A stretch of DNA of 64,000 nt, taken from positions 86,868-150,867 of the forward strand of contig NZ_JAPVLU010000004.1 in NCBI RefSeq assembly GCF_027158205.1. The letters are read 5' to 3'. A program made the translations under genes and the position numbers. This document shows positions 43,656 to 51,090 of this stretch, in pieces; the stretch's first letter is position 1; each line of letters begins with the position of its first letter. Source of the DNA: Streptomyces sp. H39-S7 (GTDB taxonomy: Bacteria; Actinomycetota; Actinomycetes; Streptomycetales; Streptomycetaceae). The notes beneath the pieces are model-generated. The model made no database searches and was not told the DNA's origin. It worked only from the letters and a program-made list of their open reading frames with translations.

Positions 43656-44393
43656 ATGTCTGTGTTCGCCCATTTCGTCATGTCCATCGCCTCCCTGCTC
43701 AGCCCGCTGGCGGGCGCTTCCGCGACCGCGGCGGCCATCGTCGCGATCACCGTCGCCGTCCGCCTGGCCCTGCACCCGCTGGCGCGGGCCGCCGCCCGCG
43801 GCCAGAAGGCGTCGGCCGCCCTGGCGCCGCGGGTGGCGGAACTGAACCGCAAGCACAAGAAGCACCCGGAACGGCTGCGGAAGGAGCTGGGCGACCTCTA
43901 CGCGAAGGAGGGCGCCTCACCCTTCGGCGGCTTCGTCCCGATGCTCGTCCAGCTGCCGGTCTTCTTCCTGATGTACCGGGTCTTCTCCTCGGGCGGCGAG
44001 CTCCTCGACCACACCCTCTTCGGCGCCCCGCTCGGCGACCGCTGGACGGACGCGCTCGCCGACGGCGGGGTCGCCGGGCCGCACGGGACCGTCTTCCTCG
44101 GACTCTTCGCGGTGATCGCGGCCGTCGCGGGCTGGTCGTACCGGCGGGCGCGGAAGGCCACGGCGGAGGGTGCGGCCGCCGCGATACCCGCGGCACCCGG
44201 TGCCGCTCCCGGCGCCGCCACGATGGCGAAGATCCTTCCGCTGCTCTCCTTCGGCACGCTCCTGACCGCCGCCTACCTTCCGCTGGCGGCCGGGCTCTAT
44301 CTGGCCACCACCACCGCGTGGAGCGCGGCGGAACGCGCCTGGCTGCAGCGCGCCCCCCATGTGGCACTGGATGCCGCGAAGTCCACTTCGTGA
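43656..44393 (+). CDS. yidC2: YidC/Oxa1 family membrane protein insertase, short paralogue
   Basis: This 245 aa protein has the family hydrophilic-groove arginine in ITVAVRLALHPLARA, the basic loop ALAPRVAELNRKHKKHPERL and VPMLVQLPVFFLMYRVF. It lacks the large extracytoplasmic domain and long C-terminus. The main YidC is normally near rpmH-rnpA-dnaA, which are absent here, so this is an accessory copy. It probably inserts a subset of membrane proteins. Confidence 0.9.
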   Translation: MSVFAHFVMSIASLLSPLAGASATAAAIVAITVAVRLALHPLARAAARGQKASAALAPRVAELNRKHKKHPERLRKELGDLYAKEGASPFGGFVPMLVQLPVFFLMYRVFSSGGELLDHTLFGAPLGDRWTDALADGGVAGPHGTVFLGLFAVIAAVAGWSYRRARKATAEGAAAAIPAAPGAAPGAATMAKILPLLSFGTLLTAAYLPLAAGLYLATTTAWSAAERAWLQRAPHVALDAAKSTS

Positions 44394-44477
44394 AAGGGGG
44401 CTTGCGGGACGGCCGTGAGTAATTGGAGGATCTGCCAAGACATCGGATGACCACCCTCGCCCAACAGGAGTACGTCT

Positions 44478-45332
44478 GTGAAACTGCTGCGTGTCGGACC
44501 CGCCGGAGCGGAAGCTCCGGCCCTGCTGGACGGCGACGGAATCCTGCGCGACCTGTCCGGCACCGTGCCCGACATCGACGGCGCACTTCTCGCCGACGAT
44601 GCCGCGCTCGCCCGGATAGCCGCGGCCGCGGCGGACGGATCCCTGCCCCGGCTGGACGACGGACTGCGCGTCGGCCCGCCGCTCGCCCGGATCGGCAAGA
44701 TCGTCTGCATCGGCCTCAACTATCACGACCACGCCGCGGAGACGGGCGCGCCGGTTCCGGCCGAGCCGATCGTCTTCATGAAGGCACCGGACACCGTCGT
44801 CGGGCCCGACGACACCGTCCTGGTGCCGCGCGGCAGCGTGAAGACAGACTGGGAGGTCGAACTCGCCATCGTCATCGGCCGGCCGCTGCGGTACGCGGCG
44901 TCCCACGAGGAGGCGCTGGCCGCGGTCGCGGGCTACGCCCTCTCCCACGACGTCTCGGAGCGCGAGTTCCAGATCGAGCGCGGCGGCCAGTGGGACAAGG
45001 GCAAGAACTGCGAGACGTTCAACCCCATCGGCCCGTGGTTCGTCACCGCCGACGAGATCCCGGACCCGCAGGCACTGGGCCTGCGCCTGTGGGTCAACGG
45101 CGAACCGAAGCAGAACGGTTCCACCGCGGACCAGATCTTCCCGGTGGCCGAGGTCGTCCGCTACCTCAGCCAGTTCATGGCGCTGTACCCGGGCGACGTG
45201 ATCAACACGGGCACCCCGGCGGGCGTGGCAATGGGCCAACCGGAGCCGAAGCCGTATCTGAGGGCGGGGGACGTGGTCGAACTGGAAATCGACGGCCTGG
45301 GCCGCCAGCGGCAGGTCCTGGCGGACGCGTAG
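44478..45332 (+). CDS. Fumarylacetoacetate hydrolase family protein
   Basis: This 284 aa enzyme has the FAH C-terminal domain. GKIVCIGLNYHDHAAETGAP starts the core, VKTDWEVELAIVIGRPLRY supplies metal-binding acidic residues, and GYALSHDVSERE and NTGTPAGVAMG follow. This group includes 2-keto-4-pentenoate hydratases, fumarylpyruvate hydrolases and ureidoglycolate lyases, acting on 2,4-dioxo acids. It is not the long FAH of tyrosine catabolism by length, so a direct link with hpd is unlikely. The GTG start has GGAG nearby. A terminator follows. Confidence 0.9.
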   Translation: MKLLRVGPAGAEAPALLDGDGILRDLSGTVPDIDGALLADDAALARIAAAAADGSLPRLDDGLRVGPPLARIGKIVCIGLNYHDHAAETGAPVPAEPIVFMKAPDTVVGPDDTVLVPRGSVKTDWEVELAIVIGRPLRYAASHEEALAAVAGYALSHDVSEREFQIERGGQWDKGKNCETFNPIGPWFVTADEIPDPQALGLRLWVNGEPKQNGSTADQIFPVAEVVRYLSQFMALYPGDVINTGTPAGVAMGQPEPKPYLRAGDVVELEIDGLGRQRQVLADA

Positions 45333-45338
45333 CCCCCG

Positions 45339-45366
45339 GCCCGGCGCGTCGTGCGGCGCGCCGGGC
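45339..45366 (+). terminator. Terminator after the FAH-family gene
   Basis: Perfect ten-base arms (45339-45348 and 45357-45366) with an eight-base loop lie seven bases past the stop. Confidence 0.75.
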
Positions 45367-45374
45367 CCGCCGCC

Positions 45375-45402
45375 GTCCGGCGCCGTCCGCGAGGCGCCGG
45401 AC
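45375..45402 (-). terminator. Minus-strand terminator after a small open frame
   Basis: Perfect ten-base arms (45375-45384 and 45393-45402) with an eight-base loop lie just past the TGA at 45404-45406 of the minus-strand frame described next, which suggests a transcript ending there. Confidence 0.6.
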
Positions 45403-45403
45403 G

Positions 45404-45571
45404 TCAGAAGCAGTCAGCGCAGTAGGTGCTGATGTTGGGGAGGGTGGCCGGCGCGGCCTTGTAGGTGGATTTCGCGCCGATGATGAACGTGATCTGACGG
45501 GAATCACGCTCGGCCCCCGCACCGTGGTGCGGAGTCGAACTCCTGAACCGGTCACGCTTCCCCGCCTTCAC
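45404..45571 (-). CDS. Small open frame or gene remnant downstream of, and in phase with, the heme-protein gene
   Basis: This is a 55-codon frame from GTG 45571. It is open without a stop from the TAG of the heme-protein gene (45617-45619), in the same phase, for 70 codons. By hand count about 84 percent of its third positions are G or C. The product ends ITFIIGAKSTYK and then CADCF, with no known domain. There is no good ribosome binding site. It may be the decayed 3' end of another gene, a real short gene, or a C-terminal extension lost through a stop mutation. Confidence 0.35.
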   Translation of the reverse strand: MKAGKRDRFRSSTPHHGAGAERDSRQITFIIGAKSTYKAAPATLPNISTYCADCF

Positions 45572-45616
45572 GACCTGGGCCGAGGCGATTTCGAGCCACT
45601 GCCCCGGGGGTCCGCG

Positions 45617-46087
45617 CTACCCGCGCACCATGCGGGCCAGCGCCTCGACGACCAGTGCGTGGTCCTCCGACTGGGGGAGGCCCGAGACCGCCACCGTGCC
45701 GATGATTCCTACGCCCGCCACCCGGATCGGCACCGCGCCGCCGTGAGCGGCGTAGAGGTCGGGGTCGAGACGGGAGGACTCCTCGAAGGTGGTGCCCTTG
45801 GCGCGGAAACGGGCGCCCACGAGGTAGGAGGACGCGCCGTAGCGCTCCGCGACGCGGGACTTGCGGGCGAGCCAGGCGTCGTTGTCCGGGGAGGTGCCGT
45901 CGAGCGCGTAGTGGAAGAGCTGCTGGCTCCCGCGACGGATGTCGATCGTCACCGGGGCGCTGCGCGACCGCGCCAGCTCCACCAGCAGCGACCCCAGCCG
46001 CCACGCGTCGTCGTTGGTGAAACCGGCGAGGACGAGGTCGTGTTCCTGTGCTTCGAGTTCGGCGACGAGGTCGCTGGGGGTGGTCAT
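45617..46087 (-). CDS. Heme-degrading-domain / UPF0303-type protein
   Basis: This 156 aa protein resembles the DUF336/UPF0303 group, often labelled heme-binding or heme-degrading. Motifs include GSQQLFHYALDGTSPDNDAW, LARKSRVAERYGASSYLVG and AHGGAVPIRVAGVGIIGTVA VSG. The ATG overlaps the stop of the upstream oxidoreductase (ATGA), so the two are co-translated. The biochemical role in this pair is not proven. Confidence 0.82.
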   Translation of the reverse strand: MTTPSDLVAELEAQEHDLVLAGFTNDDAWRLGSLLVELARSRSAPVTIDIRRGSQQLFHYALDGTSPDNDAWLARKSRVAERYGASSYLVGARFRAKGTTFEESSRLDPDLYAAHGGAVPIRVAGVGIIGTVAVSGLPQSEDHALVVEALARMVRG

Positions 46088-47154
46088 GCGCGGGCCTCCA
46101 CTTCCACGGTGATGCCCTCGCGGGCGGAGCGGCGGGCCGCCTCCAGGACTTCGAGGGCGGCGGCCGCCTCCAGCGCGGTGACCGGCGGGGCCGTACCGTC
46201 GCGGAGGGCGGCGGCGACGGCCGCGTAGTACGCGGGGTAGTCGCCGGGCAGCGTCGGGACGGGGTGGACGGAGTCGCCGGCGCCGAGGGTGCCCCGGGCG
46301 GACTCCGGCTCGGTGCCCCAGTCGGCGGGGCCCGGGCGCAGGCCGTCGCGGAGGTCGGCCTCCTGCGGGTCGAGGCCGTGCTTGACGTAGCCGGCGGTGC
46401 TGCCGAGCACGCGGAAGCGCGGGCCGAGCTGGGCGGTGGTGGCGCTGGCCCACAGGTGGGAGCGGACGCCGCCGGCGTGGGTGATCGCGATGAACGTGTC
46501 GTCGTCGACCTGGGCGCCGGGGCGGCGCGTGTCGGACTCGGCGTAGACGCGGACGGCGGGGCCGAAGAGCGTCAGGGCCTGGTCGACGAGGTGGCTGCCG
46601 AGGTCGTAGAGGAGCCCGCCGATCTCGGCGGGGTCACCCGACTCGCGCCAGCCGCCCTTGGGCTGCGGACGCCACCGCTCGAAGCGGGACTCGAAGCGCT
46701 GCACGGTGCCGAGCCCGCCGTCGTCCAGGAGGCGGCGCAGGGTGAGGAAGTCGTTGTCCCAGCGGCGGTTCTGGAAGACGGAGAGCAGCAGCCCGCGGTC
46801 CTTGGCGAGGGCGGCCAGCTCGTAGGCCTCGGCGGCGGTGCCGGCGAGCGGCTTGTCGACGACGACGGGCACGCCGGCCCGCAGGGCGGCGGTCGCGAGC
46901 GGCACGTGGGTGCGGTTGGGGGAGGCGAGCACCACGAGGTCGACGGGGTCGCCCGTCCACAGCTCTTCGGGGGAGTCGGCGAACCGCACGTCGGGGTGCT
47001 CGGCGCGGGCCTGCTCGCGGCGCTCGGGGTTCGACGTGGCGACCGTGTCGAGGACCAGGCCGTCGGTGGCGGTGATGAGGGGGGCGTGGAAGACGGAGCC
47101 GGCCAGGCCGTAGCCGACCAGTCCGACGCGGAGGGGGGTGGCGGGACTACTCAT
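46084..47154 (-). CDS. Gfo/Idh/MocA family NAD(P)-dependent oxidoreductase
   Basis: This 356 aa protein has a Rossmann dinucleotide site VGLVGYGLAGSVFHAPLI, the conserved EKP-like motif VVVDKPLAGTAAEA, and the family C-terminal sheet domain including GGLLYDLGSHLVDQAL. Such enzymes oxidise or reduce sugars and polyols. It is divergent from a ROK regulator with 55 bases between starts and a symmetrical site in the gap, so it is probably controlled by that regulator. It is translationally coupled to the heme-degrading-type protein. Confidence 0.92.
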   Translation of the reverse strand: MSSPATPLRVGLVGYGLAGSVFHAPLITATDGLVLDTVATSNPERREQARAEHPDVRFADSPEELWTGDPVDLVVLASPNRTHVPLATAALRAGVPVVVDKPLAGTAAEAYELAALAKDRGLLLSVFQNRRWDNDFLTLRRLLDDGGLGTVQRFESRFERWRPQPKGGWRESGDPAEIGGLLYDLGSHLVDQALTLFGPAVRVYAESDTRRPGAQVDDDTFIAITHAGGVRSHLWASATTAQLGPRFRVLGSTAGYVKHGLDPQEADLRDGLRPGPADWGTEPESARGTLGAGDSVHPVPTLPGDYPAYYAAVAAALRDGTAPPVTALEAAAALEVLEAARRSAREGITVEVEARA

Positions 47155-47166
47155 GCACCTACTTTC

Positions 47167-47179
47167 GCAACAGTGTTGC
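47167..47179. promoter_or_regulatory. Dyad operator between the oxidoreductase and ROK regulator genes
   Basis: GCAACAGTGTTGC is a perfect palindrome around a central G, within the 55-base divergent gap. Its position suggests a site for the ROK regulator. Confidence 0.6.
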
Positions 47180-47209
47180 CAAAGAGCAAGCACCGGCGAC
47201 AATGGTGGG

Positions 47210-48322
47210 GTGAACAGGGGAATCTCAGGGGCGAATCTGCCCGCGCTGCGGCACCACAACGCCGCTCTGGTGCTCGACCTGCTGCGGGCCGCCACCCGGC
47301 ACGGGACCGGCGGCATCAGCCGGCCGGAACTCGCCGAGCGCACCGGGCTCACCCCGCAGGCGGTCAGCAAGATCACCGCGCGGTTGCGGGCCGAGGGGCT
47401 CGCCGAGGAGTCCGGCCGGCAGGCGTCGACCGGCGGCAAGCCGCGCACCGAGCTGCGGCTGGTGCGCCGGGCGCGGTACGCGGCCGGGGTGCACCTGGAC
47501 CGGGACGAGCTGACCGTCGTCCTCGCCGACCTGTCCGGCGAGCGGGTGCGGGCCCGCACGTCCCGGCTCGGCCTGGGCCGTCCCGCGGAGGAGGTGCTGG
47601 AGGCGGTGGCGCGCGAGGTGCGCGCGCTGGACGCCGGCCCCGGCCTCCTCGGCGTCGGCGTCGCGGCTCCCGGACCGCTCGACCACGCCTCCGGCGTCCT
47701 GCACCGGGTCACCGGGTTCCCGGACTGGGACGGCTTCCCGCTGCGTGAGGCGCTGGAGGAGCGGCTCGGGCTGCGGGTCGTCGTCGACAAGGACACCAAC
47801 GCGGCGGCGCTCGCCGTCCTGGGTGGTGACGCGGACGGCGCCGGCGGCAGGGACGGCGGCTCGTTCGCGTATCTGCACCTGGGGACCGGGCTGGGCGCCG
47901 GGCTGGTGCTGGACGGCGGGATCTTCCGCGGTGAGCGCACCGGCGCGGGCGAGTTCGGGCACCAGGTGGTGCAGTTGGACGGCCCGGTGTGCGGCTGCGG
48001 CAACCGCGGTTGCATCGAGGCGATGTGCCTGGCCGCGGTCGAGCGGGGTGACACGGCGGGCGCCGCCTACCTGCTGGGCGTCGGCGCCGCCAACCTCGTC
48101 TCGCTGCTCGACATCGACCGGGTGGTCCTCGGCGGGCGCACGGTCCTGGCCGACGAGGCGCTGTTCGGCCGGGAGGTCGCGGCGGTGCTGACCGAGCGCA
48201 CCCGGCGTTCCGTGGGGCGCACGGTGCCGGTCTCGGTCGCCCCCGGCGGAACGCGGGTGGTGGCCGACGGCGCGGCGCTGCTCGTGCTGGCCTCGGTGTT
48301 CGGCGGCGCCGTGCTCGGCTGA
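47210..48322 (+). CDS. ROK family transcriptional regulator
   Basis: This is a 370 aa protein from GTG 47210. An N-terminal winged helix (about residues 12-75, with ISRPELAERTGLTPQAVSKI) is followed by an ATPase-like sugar-kinase fold with LGTGLGAGLVLDGGIF and the ROK zinc motif CGCGNRGCIEAMC. ROK regulators respond to sugars or their phosphates. The divergent oxidoreductase-heme-protein operon is the likely target. It is followed closely by the phosphonate-operon regulator. Confidence 0.9.
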   Translation: MNRGISGANLPALRHHNAALVLDLLRAATRHGTGGISRPELAERTGLTPQAVSKITARLRAEGLAEESGRQASTGGKPRTELRLVRRARYAAGVHLDRDELTVVLADLSGERVRARTSRLGLGRPAEEVLEAVAREVRALDAGPGLLGVGVAAPGPLDHASGVLHRVTGFPDWDGFPLREALEERLGLRVVVDKDTNAAALAVLGGDADGAGGRDGGSFAYLHLGTGLGAGLVLDGGIFRGERTGAGEFGHQVVQLDGPVCGCGNRGCIEAMCLAAVERGDTAGAAYLLGVGAANLVSLLDIDRVVLGGRTVLADEALFGREVAAVLTERTRRSVGRTVPVSVAPGGTRVVADGAALLVLASVFGGAVLG

Positions 48323-48355
48323 CCGGACCGTCCCTGGTCTGCGAGGATCGGCTCC

Positions 48356-49102
48356 GTGACAGACCACCGCGCCCCGATCCGGTCCGGCGTGCCCGAGCAC
48401 GGCCGGGTGCCCAAGTACTACGCCGTGAAGACCCGGCTGGAGGCCGTGCTCGACGAGCTCGGCGAGGGCGGGTCGCTGCCGACCGAGCGGGAGCTGGCGG
48501 CCACGTTCGAAGTGGCGCGGGAGACCGTGCGCCTCGCGTTGCGCGAGCTGCTGATCCAGGGCCGGGTGCGGCGCAAGGGGCGGGGCACGGTCGTGGCGGG
48601 ACCGAAGCTGGAGCAGCCGCTGTCGCTGGCGAGCTACACCGAGGGCGTCCGCCGGCAGGGCCGGGTTCCGAGCCGCACGCTGATCACCCTGGAGCGGCTG
48701 GCGGCCGACCCCGTGCTGGCGCGGGAGCTGGGGGTCTCGGACGGCGACGAGGTCTGGCACATGGAGCGGGTGCTGCTCGCCGACGACGAGCGGGTCGGCC
48801 TGGAGAGCACCTACTCGTCGGTGGCCCGACTGCCGGACCTGGAAAGGGACTTCGCTCCCGACTCGTCCTTCTACGCCTATCTGCGCGACCGGGTGGGCGT
48901 GGAGCTGGTATCGGCCGACGAGCGGATCGAGACGGTGCTCGCGACGCCGCGTGAGGCCCTGCTGATCGGCACGCCGCCCGCGCTGCCGATGCTGTTGCTG
49001 CACCGGACGAGCCGGGACGCCGGGGGAGCGCCGATCGAGCGGGTGCGCTCGCTCTACCGCGGCGACCGGTTCAGTTTCACCACGCAGATGTCGAAGCAGT
49101 AG
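48356..49102 (+). CDS. GntR/HutC family regulator of the phosphonate operon
   Basis: This is a 248 aa protein from GTG 48356. The winged helix reads GGSLPTERELAATFEVARET, then VRLALRELLIQG. A UTRA ligand-binding domain fills the C-terminal 160 residues (VWHMERVLLADDERVGLEST). This is the subgroup used as PhnF/PhnR-type regulators. It lies upstream of an FAD oxidoreductase, a phosphonatase-like hydrolase and an ABC importer, and the 138-base gap after it contains symmetrical sites. It probably represses those genes in the absence of a phosphonate. Confidence 0.88.
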   Translation: MTDHRAPIRSGVPEHGRVPKYYAVKTRLEAVLDELGEGGSLPTERELAATFEVARETVRLALRELLIQGRVRRKGRGTVVAGPKLEQPLSLASYTEGVRRQGRVPSRTLITLERLAADPVLARELGVSDGDEVWHMERVLLADDERVGLESTYSSVARLPDLERDFAPDSSFYAYLRDRVGVELVSADERIETVLATPREALLIGTPPALPMLLLHRTSRDAGGAPIERVRSLYRGDRFSFTTQMSKQ

Positions 49103-49129
49103 GACGCTCCACGGGCGGCCGCGCGGAGC

Positions 49130-49162
49130 ATTTTGATCACAAAATGGTAACGGGTCTAGTCC
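49130..49162. promoter_or_regulatory. Candidate operators upstream of the phosphonate catabolic genes
   Basis: Two symmetrical sites lie together: ATTTTG/CAAAAT at 49130-49145 with a four-base centre, and GGTCTAGTCC at 49153-49162, which resembles GntR/HutC operators of the GTCTAGAC type. Confidence 0.5.
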
Positions 49163-49240
49163 AAGCATTGCTGGGCTGTTCACCATCGGTTCATGCACGA
49201 GATACGAGCACTTCCGAATGCCCGAGCACCTTTGGGCCCC

Positions 49241-50359
49241 ATGAGAGTCCTGATCGTCGGCGCCGGTGCGCTCGGCACGATGCACGCCTGGCACGCCGTC
49301 CACCGCGGCCACGAGGTCGTCCACCTGGAGCGCGAGCGGGAGGCCCGCGGCGCCTCCGTACGCAACTTCGGCCTGGTGTGGGTCGGTGGCCGGTCGGCCG
49401 GTGAGGAGCTGGAGACCGCGCTGCGGGCCCGCGAGCTGTGGCAGGACATCGGCGCCGAGGTGCCGGACATCGGATTCCGCGCCAACGGCTCGCTCACCGT
49501 GGTCCGCAACGACGCCGAGAAGGCCGTCGTCGACGAGGTCATCGCCCGCCCGGACGCCGCCGAGCGCGGCTTCACGTGGCTGGACGCCGCTGCGGCCCGG
49601 GAGCACAACCCGGCGCTGCGCGGCGACATCACCGGCGCGCTGCTGTGCGAACGGGACGCCGCCGTCGAGTCCCGGGTGGCGCTCCCCGCACTGCGCGAGC
49701 ACCTGGCGGCGACCGGCCGCTACACGTTCCTGCCCGGCCGCGAGGTCCGCGAGGTCGGGCCCGGCACGGTCCGCGACGATCACGGCCGGACGCATCGGGG
49801 CGACAGCGTTGTGCTGGCCACCGGAGCCTGGCTGTCCGGGCTGGTGCGCGAGCTCGCCCCCGAACTGCCGGTCCGCCGGGTGCGGTTGCAGATGGCGCAG
49901 ACCGACCCCCTCGGCGAACCGCTGACCACCTCGCTCGCCGACGCCGACAGCTTCCGCTACTACCCGGCCTACGAGGGCGCCGCGCTCGACGCGCTGCGCT
50001 CCGGACAGCCGCAGCCGCCGGTCGCCGCCGCACACCGGATGCAACTGCTGATGGTCCAGCGCCTCGACGGCGGACTGACCATCGGCGACACCCACGAGTA
50101 CGACGAGGCGTTCGGCTTCGACGTCGTCGAGGACCCGTACGACCACCTCCTCGCCCGGGCCGGACAGCTGCTCGGCCGGCCGCTGCCGCGCATCAGGCGC
50201 CGCTGGGCCGGGGTGTACGCGCAGTGCGTGGACACCTCCCGGGTGGTGCACCGGCAGGAGGTGCTGGACGGGGTGTGGCTGGTGACCGGGCCCGGCGGGC
50301 GCGGCATGACCTGTTCCCCGGCGATCGGTGAGACGACCGCCGACGCGTTGGGCTGGTGA
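49241..50359 (+). CDS. FAD-dependent oxidoreductase (DAO fold) of the phosphonate pathway
   Basis: This is a 372 aa flavoprotein. ATG 49241 was chosen because the dinucleotide motif RVLIVGAGALGTMHA begins there; ATG 49193 is also in frame. Other motifs are GASVRNFGLVWVGG, VLATGAWLSGLVREL and GPGGRGMTCSPAIGE. It belongs to a group found beside PhnX-like hydrolases and 2-aminoethylphosphonate transporters. It probably oxidises 2-aminoethylphosphonate, or an N-substituted form, to phosphonoacetaldehyde in place of the PhnW transaminase. It overlaps the next gene region by a GTGA junction. The substrate is inferred from context. Confidence 0.85.
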   Translation: MRVLIVGAGALGTMHAWHAVHRGHEVVHLEREREARGASVRNFGLVWVGGRSAGEELETALRARELWQDIGAEVPDIGFRANGSLTVVRNDAEKAVVDEVIARPDAAERGFTWLDAAAAREHNPALRGDITGALLCERDAAVESRVALPALREHLAATGRYTFLPGREVREVGPGTVRDDHGRTHRGDSVVLATGAWLSGLVRELAPELPVRRVRLQMAQTDPLGEPLTTSLADADSFRYYPAYEGAALDALRSGQPQPPVAAAHRMQLLMVQRLDGGLTIGDTHEYDEAFGFDVVEDPYDHLLARAGQLLGRPLPRIRRRWAGVYAQCVDTSRVVHRQEVLDGVWLVTGPGGRGMTCSPAIGETTADALGW

Positions 50360-50376
50360 GAGGAGAGATGACGAAC

Positions 50377-51090
50377 ATGACGGACCGCATCGAACTGGTC
50401 GTGCTGGACATGGCCGGCACCACGGTCGCCGACGGCGGCCTCGTGGAGCAGGCGTTCTCCCGCGCGGCCGAGGAGCTCGGAGTCGAGCCGGGCAGTGACG
50501 ACCACGCCAGGAAGCTCGACTACGTCCGGGCGACGATGGGAGAGTCGAAGATCACCGTCTTCCGGGCGCTCTTCGGCGACGAGGACCTCGCCCGGCGCGG
50601 CAACGCGGCGTTCGAGACCGCCTACGCCGAACTGGTCGACGGCGGCCGCTGCGCGCCGCTGCCGGGCGCCGCCGAAACGATCGGAAGGCTCCGGGGCGAG
50701 GGCCGCACGGTCGTCCTGACCACCGGCTTCTCCCGCGTCACCCAGGACGCCATCCTGGACGCGCTCGGCTGGCGGGACATCGCCGACCTCACCCTGTGCC
50801 CGGCCGACGCCGGGCGCGGGCGCCCGTTCCCCGACCTGGTGCTCGCCGCGCTGCTGCGCACCGGGGCCGCCGACGACGTACGGGAGATCGCCGTGGCGGG
50901 CGACACCTCGTACGACATGCTCTGCGGCCGCCGCTCCGGCGCGTCCGTGGTCGCCGGCGTGCTGACCGGCGCACACGACGAGGCCGCGCTGCGCGAGGCC
51001 GGCGCCACCCACGTCCTGGTCTCCGTCGCGGAACTCCCGGACGTACTCGCGGGGTTCGCCGCGACCGCCGGGGCGGGGATGCGGCGATGA
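50377..51090 (+). CDS. Phosphonatase-like HAD hydrolase (phosphonoacetaldehyde hydrolase-related)
   Basis: This is a 237 aa protein from ATG 50377, the best spaced from AGGAGAG; in-frame GTG 50356 and ATG 50368 are alternatives. The nucleophile is Asp11 in VLDMAGTTVADGG. Ala13, two residues later, replaces the usual acid, as in phosphonatases. Lys58 in MGESKITVFRALFG sits where PhnX has its Schiff-base lysine. AVAGDTSYDMLCGRRSGA is the magnesium motif. Both signs support cleavage of a carbon-phosphorus bond rather than a phosphate ester. Its stop overlaps the ABC ATPase start (ATGA). Confidence 0.88.
   Translation: MTDRIELVVLDMAGTTVADGGLVEQAFSRAAEELGVEPGSDDHARKLDYVRATMGESKITVFRALFGDEDLARRGNAAFETAYAELVDGGRCAPLPGAAETIGRLRGEGRTVVLTTGFSRVTQDAILDALGWRDIADLTLCPADAGRGRPFPDLVLAALLRTGAADDVREIAVAGDTSYDMLCGRRSGASVVAGVLTGAHDEAALREAGATHVLVSVAELPDVLAGFAATAGAGMRR

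Noticed and set aside
44478..45332. FAH-family gene as the fumarylacetoacetase completing the tyrosine route started by hpd
   Set aside because: It is 36 kb from hpd, about 280 residues rather than about 420, and fits the fumarylpyruvate hydrolase branch better.
45518..45551. A T-arm-like string (GGAGTTCGACTCC on the minus strand) suggesting another tRNA gene
   Set aside because: No acceptor partner, anticodon arm or D-arm can be found at the right distance, and the proper seven-base T-loop does not pair. It is better explained as part of the open frame or chance.
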